Source of the DNA: Darksidea phi
Lineage: Eukaryota > Ascomycota > Dothideomycetes > Pleosporales > Lentitheciaceae
Direction: 5' to 3'
DNA: 64,000 bases
NCBI GenBank assembly: GCA_030770425.1
Contig: JASJFT010000151.1
Location: forward strand, 1-64,000
Shown here in pieces: positions 1 to 12,050 of the stretch. Position 1 is the stretch's first letter, and each line of letters opens with the position of its first letter. The notes under the pieces were generated by a model. That model ran no database searches and was not told the DNA's origin. It saw only the letters and a program-made list of their open reading frames with translations. The position numbers were made by a program, and so were the translations under genes.

Positions 1-61
1 TAATTTTTTTTTTTATTAAATTTAAAAAAAAAAAAAAAAAATTTTTTTTTTTTTTAAAAAA

Positions 62-110
<49 letters not shown>
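1..110. repeat. A/T homopolymer low-complexity edge
   Basis: The first 110 bases are almost entirely long runs of A and T. This looks like low-complexity sequence at the edge of an AT-rich island, or an assembly/contig edge. No coding signal is visible. Confidence 0.8.
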
Positions 111-113
<3 letters not shown>

Positions 114-386
114 AGGTACGCCGGCTTAAGGTTAAAAAACTAAAGGGCTATCTAGGTATAATAGCTATATATCTATTTAATATTAAGCTACTTACTATAC
201 TAGATTAGATAGATAAGAGAATAATTAGTATATAATAAAAAAAATTATAAAGGCTTTATAAACGTCTATTATTATTTAAATAATAGTAAAAGCTTAATTT
301 AGTAAATAAGACCTTTCTTAGATACTCTATCCTTAAGTACTTTAATAACTAAAAAGGTAAGATTATATATACGTTTAAACTAATAT

Positions 387-1564
387 TTAATTTAGATTTA
401 TATAGTAGGAGTCTCTTTAGAAGGTTTATATAAAATATAGTAGGAGTTTATATATAGTAGAGGTACTATACCTATACCTTATATATAATAATAGAGCTAT
501 AGAGTTATATATAGTATTATCGATTATAAGTAACGAGGTAATATTTCGAATATTAAGACGCTAGACGAGAAATAATATATAATACCAAACTATAGAGCCT
601 AGTTAGGAGACTAATAATAATAGTAAGAAGTTAGTATACTAATACTACTACCTACTATCTATAGTATAAAAATTACCCGCGATAATACTAGTATCCTACT
701 TACTATATCTATCTCTTATCCTTAGCTAGCTTCCTTATATCTATCTCTTATTCTTAGCTAGCTTTCTTATCTCTTCCTTAAACTTATTATTAATACCTAC
801 TAACTAGATATCTTTACCAACGATCGTTCGCCTAGTCCTTTAGTAGGAGGTATTAGAGTATAATAGCCTATTCGAGTATAGTACTCTAAACGTTTCGAAT
901 ATTACGGCGGAGTATCCCCGGCGCTATAGGAGGGAGATACTATTAATAGAGCTCCTCGATTATAATAACTATTAGTATAAAACTAACTATATATTAGATA
1001 TATTCGAGGAAATAAGCGATAATAGGATTCTCGTATAGCTATTAGTAGTTATCTATATTATATTCCTATCCAAGGCCCTATATAACGAGAATAGGTATTT
1101 CGTCTAAAGGTAGCTATACCGTCTACGTAGGCTAGAGGAAAAGCTTATATAGGGAAGACTATTAAGAAAGGAGGAATCGGCCTTCTTAAGAGGCTATCGA
1201 GGGAGCGAATACCTAACGTAGAAGATAGAGCTAGTATCTATAGTAGATATAATACGAATAATAGCGTAGGGGATTAAATACGGAGGAACCGGTAGGGATA
1301 AGTAGAATAGAGGACGATAGGGATACCTAGCTAGAAAGGCTTACTATCGTTATTAGTAGGGGATTCGGTATTATTAGCGCGTTTAACTATCTATATATAT
1401 TATTAGTAAATTAGGAGCTATTATTATCCTATAGTTACTACCTATTACGTAAGATATCGAAATATTAAAATATAATAAGATAATTAGAATTATAAAAAAT
1501 ATAGCTAGCCTAGAAGCTAACGTAACGTTATACTAGGTAGTAGCCTAAGCTCCTAGAGGAGGAG
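387..1564. mobile_element. RIP-mutated 1.2-kb insertion in host repeat
   Basis: Compared with the uninterrupted copy at 5.5-6.1 kb, this segment is extra. The 14-base string GTTTAAACTAATAT occurs immediately before it (373-386) and at its end (1565-1578), consistent with a target duplication or recombination junction. Its left end is the LTR-like dispersed repeat described at 391-688. The remainder has RIP-broken reading frames that I could not identify; it is possibly a truncated LTR retroelement. Confidence 0.55.
391..688 (+). repeat. LTR-like dispersed repeat, RIP-mutated copy A
   Basis: This copy aligns almost base for base with 60558-60820 (same strand) and with the reverse complement of 31251-31408, except that nearly every CA/TG in those copies is TA here. 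For example, TAGAGGTGCTATACCCACAC in copy B reads TAGAGGTACTATACCTATAC here. The element begins near AGATTT(G/A)CA(T/C)AGTGGGAGTCTC. Confidence 0.85.
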
Positions 1565-1982
1565 GTTTAAACTAATATATATAAACTATTAAATATTATA
1601 GTTACTAGTAAAAAGTTACTAGTAGGCGAATTATATATTATAAATATAATATATTACGTATACGTATAAGAAAAAAATAAAAATTAATATATATTTATTA
1701 TTACTATTAGCTATTAGCTAGGTATTCTTAAGTAGAGATAGTAAAGAAAAAAGAAAGAAAAAAATAATAAAGAAAAGAAAAAAAAGCTACTATAAGTTAA
1801 TAATTAAGAATTAATAATTATTCTTACTAAGTAACCTAGAGCTATAATAAATTATTAGTTAAGTTAATAATAATAAGTTATTATAAATTAGGTTATTAGC
1901 TTTTATTTAATTAAGTATTAAAATAAGCTCTAGTAGTTTTTAACCTTATACTAGAGATAGATAGTTTTTAATCTTATATTAA

Positions 1983-3853
1983 TATATCTTATAGACGAGC
2001 GCTATATATAGGTAAGTACTATACCTCTACTAAGACTCTACTAAAATTATAATAATTTTATAGTAAAATACTCTAAAATATAATAGATTATAGTAAATTA
2101 TAGTAATTTATTATAAATTATACTATTTTATATTACTTTTATATATTCGCGTATTATATCTAGCATTATTATATCTTTTATAATACTTTTAAATAGGCTT
2201 ATTTTTATTAATATATACCCTCTTCTTATCCTTCTTCTTATTATTTTAAGTATTAAATTTTTTTAAAGTAGTTAACTAAGCTTTCTTCTTAAATATTAAG
2301 GTATTCTTCTTTTAAATTTACTTTCTTTTATATAATTTACGTCGCGTAGCGGCTTTATTAGCTACTTAAAGCTTAGTAACCTAGTTATATAAAAGTACCG
2401 CTAAATATACTATTAACTTAGTACCTTTAGTAAGCTATATAAGTAACTTAACTATTAAAATAAAAAAGCTATTCTAGTAATTCTAAATCCTTATCTTAAT
2501 TAGCGTTAATTAGGACTAGAATTTAATAAAGTTACTTAGTATTTTTAACTTCTAAAAAGTATTTTTAATAATAGGGGGTATTAGCGTATATAATTAAACT
2601 TTAAGCTTTAATAATATTATCTTTAAGTTAAAGAAAACTAGGCTAGTACTTTAAAAATTAGCCTAAATATTACTTTTTATAAAGATACTAAAAAAAGCTA
2701 CTTTAAAGTATAATAAGAACTTAATTTTTATAATATAAGTAATTTAATTATATATTAAATCCTTAACTTAACACTTATATATCTTCTTTAAAGATAAAAA
2801 ATAGCCTATATCTAGTAGCTATAGTAGATACGATAAATAAGGTAGTATATAAAGAGTAATTATTTTCTTCTTCTTATAAAATATTTAAAATTATAGTAAG
2901 TTATAACTATTATAGCCGTTTAGAATTAATAATTAATATATACTAGTAATACTACCCTTTATATACTTATTAAAGTACTCTAGCTACTTAATACTAGCTT
3001 CTTTATTTATTTAGCCTTTTTTAGTAAGTTAAATAACCTAGTTAGAAGGTATTTTATTTTTCTTATACTAGACTAAGAGATAATACTTATCTAGAAAGAT
3101 AATAAAAAATAAAATTACTTATTTTATTATATTAATACCCTAGATAACTATAATCTACTTCTAATTATCTAGCTAGAGTCTTTTTAGTTATTCTTAATAC
3201 TTAAAGCTAGTAACTACCACTCTAGTTAATATTACGCCTATTATAAAGCTAGATTTATTAAAGTTATATATATCTTTATTAGTAATACTATACTTAGCCT
3301 TTATATTTATTATAAGTTAAAATTAGCTCTTAATAATCTTTAAATCCTTATAGAGAGCTCTCTTATAGTTATACTTTTAATTAAACTTAATCTATAGCTC
3401 TAGGGTACGTTTTATAAAGATTATAGTCTAATTAATATTTATAAGCTTTTAGCCTTACTTAATAAGTAAAAAATTTATTATATTTTTTATAATAATAAGT
3501 TAGGGGGAAAATCCTTATTTATTTAAATTAAATATATATCTAATAATTACCCCCTCTTCTTTCTTTATAAGAGCTATTAAATTTAGGGTAGAATCGTATT
3601 ATAACGCGATTCTATTACGTCGCCTTTATAAGGTTTATTCGGGTATCTTATAAAGTATTATAGTACGTTATAAAGAGATTATCGCGTTTTATTTAATAGT
3701 CTAAAGAGTAAGCTATATATTAGCTTTAGTATAAGTATATTAATTATATTTTTATAAAGATATTATAAATTATAATAAAATTATTATAATTTTAGTAGGG
3801 TCTTAGTAGAGGTACGGCGCTCGTCTATATATAGTACTTACTTATAAGATATA
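1983..3853. mobile_element. RIP-mutated TIR element flanked by TTAA
   Basis: The sequence TTAATATATCTTATA at 1979-1993 is mirrored by TATAAGATATATTAA at about 3843-3857. Inner inverted matches follow: AGACGAGCG and TACCTCTACTAAGA(C)YCTACTAAAATTATAATAA occur on one side and in reverse complement on the other. The second host-repeat copy has only one TTAA at this point (about 6073-6078). A TTAA-flanked, about 1.87-kb element with terminal inverted repeats is the simplest reading. Internal coding is destroyed, so the superfamily is uncertain. Confidence 0.5.
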
Positions 3854-5100
3854 TTAAAGGTAAATAGTTTATACTTATATCTAAAAGTTTAATTTTATAT
3901 CTTAAAATATTATTATTATATATAAGAATTATATAAAATTTAAATATATACTTTTATATACTTTAAAGATTTTATTTTTTTAAAATTATTAATTAATTTA
4001 TATCTTATAATTTATTTTTCTAAATAAAGAATTATATAAATTTATATATTTAAGTTTTAAAAGCTTTATTAAATAGATATAAAGTATATATATAGTTATA
4101 ATTCTTATATATAATTATTTTTTTATTATTATATTATATAAATTAAATTAAGCTTTAATATATTATTATCTTAAATATTTTCTTTATCCCTAGGATATAA
4201 ACCTTAATATTTCTACTATTAATATACTAGACTTTATATAATAGACTATAAAACTATTAAAATTTATTATAATAGTTTAGTACTATATTAATAAAATATT
4301 CGCTAATAGTTAGTAGAACTAATAGATAGTTTATACGTGTTATATATTTATTCTATATTATTATATATTTCTAATATTTCTAATATTTTTAACGGCTAGT
4401 TACTATATTATATATATCTAGTATACGTTTACTATAACTACTACGCTCTCTACGTCTACTATTACTAGTAAGTATAAAATATAAACCTATATATTAGTCC
4501 TAATTAGAAAGTTATATTATATTATTATAGAGCTAATTTTTTTCTTTAAAATAAACTAAAAATTATCTAATTAGGCCTAGTATTAGTAAAGTTATTAGAC
4601 TTTAAATCTTTAAGAAATAAATTATTCCTATTTAGGAAATATCCTTATACTTAAGAATATTTATTAAGATAGAATTTTAAAAAGGTTTCTACTAATATTA
4701 TAAACCCCCTTTTAAATTATTATTATCTAATAAGTAGTAGTTATTACGTCGTTAAACTTATAAAATAATCTAAAAAGATAATATAAAAAGATATTTTATT
4801 TTAAATATCTTAAAACGTAAGAAAGTTATTAGTTATAGTTATTATTAGGACCTAAGACCGTTAAGATATAATTATAAAAATAATAATCTAAGCCTTATAA
4901 AAGAGAGTATATTATATACTATAAGTAATAGCTAAAGCCTTAGAAAGGGTATAGCGCGTATTATAATATAATATTTTAAGCGTTATAAAGTAGATATAGC
5001 GCGTATTATAATATTAAGCGATAGTAATAGTAGTTTATTAGACTTAAGAGTAAAAAAATATAACCTACTATCTACTTAACGTCTTATATAATAAAGTATT

Positions 5101-5172
5101 ATACTTTATTCTTTATTCTTTATTCTTTATTCTTTATTCTTTATTCTTTATTCTTTATTCTTTATTCTTTAT
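5101..5172. repeat. 7-bp microsatellite (CTTTATT)n
   Basis: About ten perfect tandem copies of CTTTATT lie inside the RIP island. Confidence 0.95.
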
Positions 5173-5511
5173 AGTCTTATTAATTACTTTACTTATTTAT
5201 ATAGCTAGCTTATCTCTTTAATCTTTAATATTATTTATCTTTATTTTATAACTTTACTTTATAATCTTATTAATACCTATAGGGCTATTTTTAAAGCTAA
5301 TTTAAAACTTATTTATTATATTAATTTATAATTCTATAATAATTATATAACTAAAGGGTAGCGTTATTATAGGCGTATAGGTATATTATTATTTTTATCT
5401 TCTATTTATAAAGATAGCCTTTAAGTATACTAATAATAAGTCTAGTAATTTTAATTATCTTATTCTTACTAATTTTAAAAAGTAATATAATTAGATATAC
5501 TAGCTTAAGAT

Positions 5512-6110
5512 TAGAGAACTAAAGGGCTATTAAAGTATAATAGCTATATATCTATTTAATATTAAGCTACTTACTATATTAGGTTAAATAAATAGCGGGA
5601 TAATTATTAAATAATATAAAAAATTATAAAAACTTTATTAATACTTATTATTATTTAAATAATAGTAAGAGTTTACTTAAATAAATAAGATTTTTCTTAA
5701 GTATTCTACCCTTAAGCGCTTTAATAACTAAAAAGATAAGATTATATATATATTTAAACTAATATATATAAATAATTAAACGCTATCTAGTTATTAATAA
5801 AGAGTTATTAATAGATAGATTATATACTATAAGTATAATATATTATACGTATCTATTAAAAAGAAAAGAATAAAAATTAATATATACTTATTATTACTAT
5901 TAGCCATTAGCTAGGTATCCTTAAGTAGGGGTAGTAGAGAAAAAAAAAAAAAAAAAAAAAGTTAATAGTTAAAAATTAATAATTATTCTTACTAAGTAAC
6001 CTAGAGCTATAATAAGTTATTAACTTTTATCTTATTAAGTACTAGAATAAACTCTAGTAGTTTTTAATCTTATATTAAAGATAAATAGTTTATACTTATA
6101 TCTAAAAGGC
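5512..6110. repeat. Host repeat, copy 2 (uninterrupted)
   Basis: This is the compact homologue of the 130-1980 segment, lacking both insertions present there. It provides the empty-site comparison used to define them. It is RIP-mutated like its partner. Confidence 0.7.
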
Positions 6111-6879
6111 TTAAATTATTATTATAATAGAAAAGCTTTCTAGATAAAAGTCTTAGATCTTAAAGATTTAAAATAATAAAATAATTTTTTCGTTATTATT
6201 CTAGCTAGCTAGGGGGCTAGCGAAATTTTTCTTAATATTAAAACTTTATATACTATATATAAAGATTTTTTAAGCTAAAAATATTAGTTTAATATCTATT
6301 AAATAGCTTTATTTTTAGCTTTAAACTTAATTTTTTTATATAAATTAAGTTTATTTATTAAATATAAATCTTTTTAATAAATATAAATCTTATTTCTAAA
6401 TATAGAATAAAACTAGGCCTAATATAGTCTAGTTTTATATAAAAATAATATTCTAATAGTTCTATTAGAACTAGTATTAGAAGAAAATATATTTATATTA
6501 CTATTAGAATTAATACCAGCTATACTAGTTATAGAATAATATTAGCGTCGTAGAATAACTATATAACGGGTATAGGTTAATATAGAACGCTTATAGAATC
6601 CCTACTATACTATATAATATTATACTACGTTTTTAATCATTTTTTTCGTAGCGAACATTTTGCCGATATAGTTATAAGAATTAGAGCTAAGTAAGATAGC
6701 TATTTTTAAAGCTTAATAACTAGTTTTATATAAGTTTAATATAGGTAATTTTTAATTTTATTTATAGCCCTATAATAAGGCTTTAAAATAATCTAACTTT
6801 TATTAAAATCAACCTAGTATTTATAAAGTTATTAAGCTTTTAATATTTCTTAATAAAAGTACGTAGCTTGCTTGTAAAG

Positions 6880-8181
6880 TACGTTAAGACTTTAAACTTT
6901 TATAATTATCTAGCCAGCCTCTATTTATTAGAGTAACTAGACGACGAATCATACGCCTAGATAGGTCTATACCTTCTCTAAGACTAACTATAACGACTTC
7001 TATTTGACTCTAAAGTAGATAAAAGGAGTATTTAACCCTTAGATAAAGGTACGAGCTAACGGTAAGCTATATATATTAATCTATAATAGGTTCGGCACGC
7101 ACGAAACCCTCGAAATACTAGAGTTCTACTTTAAAAAAAAGAAAAAAAATTATACTAATTGCTCTCTTATACCTCTTATAAGCTTTAACCCTACGACGTT
7201 ACGGTATTTAGGCTACTAAAGATAGTCTACCGCGACTAGATAGAAAGACTATATCGTAGTAGGGGAACTATAATCCTTAAGGAGCACTTTACCTCTTTGT
7301 ATAGCCCTACTAGGGAGACGGCCATAAGTAAGAAGAATATTCTTATAGGATGGGCTAAGGCTGGTCAGTTCCTGTTTAACCCAGACAGGGTACTCAGGAG
7401 TGTGGCGAAGCTAATTGCGCCGCTATCCGTCCGCAATGAAGGCACTGAACCGTGTCCATCGCATGGAGTACTTCGAACTCTAGTAACCCCGGTTTCGTCA
7501 GAAGCTCTCTCGTCCCTACTTACCCGAATCAGACAGGATCCTTATGATGAGCCAAGTAGACGGCGTCATTAGAAGCTCGTATAGAAGCTTGCCAATGTCG
7601 CCCCAGATGTCCCTTACCCGGCAGGCCCTCGACCCGGACCATATCGAGTTTCTATCGAACATGAACAACGAAGCCAAAACTCGACGAAAGACCAAGTTAG
7701 AATACTTGGCAAGGCTAAAGTGATGACCTATGAGGATATCGAGGCTGTACGAGCGAAGCGTGCTAAGCAGAAGGCTGCTACAGAAGCCAAAGGCAAGCAA
7801 AAAAGCGGTCGAAAACCGAAGCGCTCTGCGACAGCGTCGGATGAGACTTCAGAGGCAACAGAGCCAGCGGAGGCAGCAGAAGCCTCACCCGTAGCGGCAG
7901 CTGAAGGTACTGCGGATATGGACAAAGCTCTTACAAAGCGCAAGAGAGCGAGGCGGAGTCGGCGGAAGCCACAGCAAGGAGCGCGAAACGCAGTAAAAGT
8001 TGTGAGACTGCTACATTGGAGCCTGCGAGAGCTGCAGAAATGCAGACAATCGGAAGAGGCAATAGTGATTTGCCTGCTTAATTGCGATAACGAACGGGAC
8101 CTTAACCAACTAAATAGCCAGGCTACGGAGGAGAGGATCGCGCCAGCTTCTTATAGAGCCCCGGTGGCACGCACGTATTAG
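6880..8181 (+). pseudogene. Fot1/pogo-type DDE transposase remnant
   Basis: Conceptual translation shows the C-terminal half of a fungal Tc1/mariner (Fot1/pogo, DDE_1) transposase. In order it has a broken segment resembling the family's G-HETLEILEF region (near 7090-7130), YRDxIERLYR (about 7225-7255), ILKEHFTSLYSP and the typical NILxGWxxAGxFxFNPDRVLR block (7335-7395), then a YEDIEAxRAKRAKQKAATEAK basic tail (7727-7800). Upstream of about 7.29 kb the frame is shredded by RIP stops, whereas 7.3-8.2 kb has normal base composition but is frame-shifted near 7.57-7.72 kb. The transposase is non-functional. Confidence 0.8.
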
Positions 8182-8348
8182 CAGAGGCCAGGCGTTTTCG
8201 AAAACATGATTTGATGCACGGACCTATGCGCACCGAGATGATTTGGCCCCCGGTCCTTGCTAGCATTGCCCTTGGTTTCCTGTCACTACTACACCGCTAT
8301 CAGCGTTTGCTAACAACCTGCGCGTTCACAGAGCATGCGTATGCCGCG

Positions 8349-8588
8349 ATGCGCCTTTTAAAGCGCCTGCCGAGCAACACTTTCGAGCTGACGTCCTTCG
8401 ACGACGACCACCCGCCGCCATACGCCATCCTCTCGCATACCTGGACAGAAGGTCAAGAGGTCACGTACCATGAGCTGAATGCCGGTGCAGGCAGGTACAA
8501 GACGGGGTTCGACAAGCTTCACTTTTGTGGCGAACGAGCGGCGGCGGATAGCCTACAGTACTTCTGGGTTGATACCTGCTGCATCTAG
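8349..8588 (+). pseudogene. HET-domain N-terminal fragment
   Basis: From the ATG at 8349 the frame encodes about 79 residues with the classic start of HET-E-like incompatibility proteins: MRLLK, YAILSHTW near residues 27-34, GFDKLHFC, and YFWVDTCCI before a TAG. Downstream DNA is AT-rich element sequence, so the rest of the HET domain (which should continue with DK-S--EL and WY motifs) is missing here. It is a truncated gene, cut by an insertion or by RIP. Confidence 0.75.
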
Positions 8589-9550
8589 GAATATCACCCT
8601 AACTAACAATTCCCTACAAAAGTAGGTGTACCTGCCGCCAGAATTAATAGGTCTTTTACCCTAATATAGGTCCGAGCGTAGCCGATGTTATAGGTATACT
8701 ACTAATAAAGTAGCTAGATTTATATAAATATTACTTATCTAACGTTTTTATATTCTCTTACTTTCTCTCTTTTTTTTTCTAGCCTAATATTTTTATCTTA
8801 TTCTACCTATACCTCTAAGTTAAGCCTATATAAATACTATATATCTATTAATTTATTTATACTTATACTTAGTAAGTATATTTTATTTTTTTTATTATTT
8901 ATCTTATTACTAACTTATCCTTAGTTCTATTTCCTAGAGTAATAAACTATTTATTAATCTAGTTACCTCTATTATATTATATAATTCCTTTATTATATTA
9001 AATATTTCGTAGTTATACCTAATATTCTTTAAATAATTAAGTTATATTTTTAATAATACCAAATATAATAGTCCTATAGAATATAATATAATTATATTAT
9101 TATTATATATAACTTATATTATAGTTATAGGTTATTTACTACCTCGTTATATCTTACTTCTTTAATAATATATATATACGCCGCGCTAGAATAAGATATA
9201 TTTATTTTTTTCTATTATTAATTATCTTTACCTAGCTTATTACGAGCCTCTTCGTACTAATAAAACTTATTATATTTATCTTTTTATATTTTTATTATAT
9301 CTTATAATTATAATCTTTCTTTAATTTAATTATAGAGTACTCTATATACGGTAGTATAACCCTTATACTAGATTATATCTTAGTAAAACTTATAAACTTT
9401 TCTAGCTTCGCCTATTCTAGTATTATTTACTAATCTATTTAGAGTTATATCTACTAATTAATAGATTAGTAATTTTTATATATAACTAGACTAAGTAATA
9501 GCTATTATATTTACTCTAATAATATATCTTTATAATTAGGGTTATCATCT
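8589..9550. repeat. RIP-mutated element DNA
   Basis: AT-rich sequence depleted of CA/TG, with no recognisable protein. It adjoins the C-terminal side of the DUF3435 remnant and probably belongs to the same element. Confidence 0.6.
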
Positions 9551-12050
9551 ACTACGTACTTTACTATCCTCTCTTCCTACTTAATATACCTTACTTTATC
9601 GCCCAAAATAATTTCTTTTAAAGAGAAGATAATACTATAGATATCTAATATATATCGCTATAAGTATATTTTATCCTTAAGATATATCTAGTAAAGATTA
9701 TAGCTAAGCTTATCCTCTTTCTTAATATACCGTAGATACTTTTTCTTAAAATATTTACTAAGATCCTCTAGACTATAGAACGGGTAGGTACGTTTATACG
9801 TAGGTAGACTTTCGTTATCTAGATAAAAGAAATATATTCTTAACCTCTTCTCTTTATAAACTACTATCTTAACTACTTCTAATACTTTTCTATTTAGATC
9901 TAGCTAAGTATCGTCTTTATTCTTACTAGGTAGCTTAGTATAATAGCTTAAGTATTATATCTAAGATAGGTATATTCTATCTTCCTCGAATATATAATAT
10001 CGTATAATAGTATAAATAGTCCTATTTTACTAGTTAAGCTTCTTAGCCTCTATAAGTCCTAGAGAAGCGAATATAATAGCTATTAACTTCTATTATTTTT
10101 AGAATAGTATATAAGGTACTACTTTAAGTTTATTCTCTATATTAGTACTAAGACTAGTAAGCTACCGCTTAATATTATATACTAGCTATTTATACTCCTA
10201 CTATTTCTAGACTTTCTAAAGAAGGATATACTAATATTACTACTTTTTCTAGTTAATTCTACTAGTAAGTACTTAGTACTTCGGATTTTTAATTACGTTA
10301 ATAAGAGTATATTTAAGATACTACCGTTGGTTAAGAAGGGAATAAATAGTTAGATTATTATTTACTAATATAGACTATTTTAGAGTAAGCCGCTATAGTC
10401 GATAATAATCGATTAAATAGTTTATAGTATAGACTATCTATATTAGTATTATCTAGGGCTAGATACCTTATATAATAGCCTATATATTAATCGTAATATA
10501 GTATAAAAGGTAGTACTTTAGAAACGTCGCTATACTTATATACTCTATTATTAGGTTTTATATAGTATTACTAATATTATCTATATATAACGTTACTACT
10601 ATATCTTATATCCTATACCTTATAAACGATAGCTTATAGTACTTACTATTCTTATTAAACGCCTTCCCTTCTATATATTTTAGAGAATAGGGACGAGTAA
10701 CTTATATAAACCTTATAATTTTCCTAAGATTTTAGATCTATAATAGTAAAGTAGAGTAGGAAAGAGACTTTATAGGTAAAATAACCTAGTTATATAAGGT
10801 CTATACTACTTTATAAAATAAAGGAATATTATCTAAGATCTAATTAAGTTATAAATATAGCTTATTATAATCTAATAGAATAGTAAGCTAATTTATCTCC
10901 TCTAAGAAGATTAGGTTATAGGCTATAAACGCTCTATTATAGAAGAGTATACCGAGGAGTATAATATATAGACTAAAGATAAGAGTCTCGTCGTAGATAA
11001 CTTTAAAGAGAGGAAAAGTATTCCTAATAAAAGAGTTAGTATTCTTATTTATTCTAGTAGATAAAAAGTATACCGACGTATATATCTTTAATACTAAGGA
11101 ACTCTTTTATAAACTTATAGGTAAACTTTAGTATTATTTAATAAGAACTACTCTCTAGATTCTATAGTAGAGTAACCTATATATACTAATAGTAGAGACT
11201 AAGAATAGTCTATAGCCGATTAACTATAAAATTACCTAGTTATAGATAAAGAAGGTCTTATATCTAATAATATCTATAGGAGTATATTATTAGAGTTATA
11301 GCTAGATTCGTTCGTAATATAAGAAACTAATCTTCGATATATATATAGGTCTTATCTCGATCTATCTTCGTAAGACTATATTTATTTACTAGTCTTCTTA
11401 GTATCTACTTTTTATATTAATAGTTATAGATATACGTATAATACTAGACCTAAAAGACTAGAACCTTTATATCCTATATATACTCTAATTTATCCTTATA
11501 TTTATCTTCTTACTAATAGCTCTTTTATATATTAGGTAGGAAATCTTCTAGTACGTTCTTAAGAAGCTAGCGTACTTAGTCCCTTAGTATCTTCTTCTTC
11601 TTTTTTTCTAGTACTAGCTTAGTAGCTAGTTAAAGAATATATAGAGAGTATTAATAGATATAATTAAGAAGTTACGGTACTCGTCTTTCTTAAAGTATAT
11701 TTAGTATCTATACTAAATTAGTTCTATATAGTTTAATATAGATAAGAAGAAAATAAAAGATCTACTTATACTACTAATCCTCTATATAATTAATTAAACG
11801 AGTAGTACTATTCTTATAGTCCTCTTTCGTATATTCTTATTTATTAAAGGTCTCTAGCTATTAGAGATAGTACTTAGATAGATAATCCTTATTAGAGAAG
11901 AGCTATACTTCGTTCTTATTCTTATCCTCGTCGTCTCTATAGATAAAGGTATTAATATCTATCGAATCCGTATCTAACTTTATACTATTATCTATATTAG
12001 AAGTAGACGTAGTATAATTACTCTTCTTAAAGGAACTTTTAACTAAAGAG
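9550..12050 (-). pseudogene. RIP-inactivated DUF3435 tyrosine recombinase
   Basis: Read on the minus strand through RIP stops, this is a DUF3435 protein. Near 11.87 kb it has an N-terminal SNKDYLSKYYL--LETFNK-EYTKEDY segment. At about 11.04-10.91 kb it has NTFPLFKVIYDETLIFS followed by LLGILFYNRAFIAYNL. At about 10.70-10.66 kb it has VTRPYSLKY-EGKAFN, and at about 10.53-10.50 kb ATFLKYYL, where the family has the nucleophile-tyrosine region. A C-terminal FYSLEDLSKYFKKKYLR segment lies near 9.8 kb. DUF3435 proteins are the tyrosine recombinases of Starship giant elements (captains) and relatives of Crypton elements. Dozens of in-frame TAA/TAG codons make it non-functional. The family call rests on remembered family motifs, not a search. 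Confidence 0.75.

Larger units (their letters stand above)
130..3890. repeat. Host repeat, copy 1, with nested insertions
   Basis: Positions 136-385 and 1571-1975 match, in the same order, positions 5518-5765 and 5766-6090. Shared stretches include the TAATAGCTATATATCTATTT block near 160 and 5540, and CTTACTAAGTAACCTAGAGC near 1825 and 5985. Copy 1 is interrupted by about 1.2 kb (387-1564) and about 1.87 kb (1983-3853) that are absent from copy 2. Identity of the host repeat is unknown. Confidence 0.7.
111..6870. repeat. AT-rich RIP-mutated repeat island
   Basis: This stretch is strongly AT-biased and almost devoid of CA and TG dinucleotides, while TA is hugely over-represented and CG dinucleotides survive. 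That is the signature of repeat-induced point mutation (CpA to TpA on both strands) in Pezizomycotina. All frames are broken by TAA/TAG. A pair of homologous segments (about 130-1980 and 5512-6110) and two insertions in the first copy are resolved separately below. The rest (about 3860-5500 and 6110-6870) holds no recognisable gene. Confidence 0.9.
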
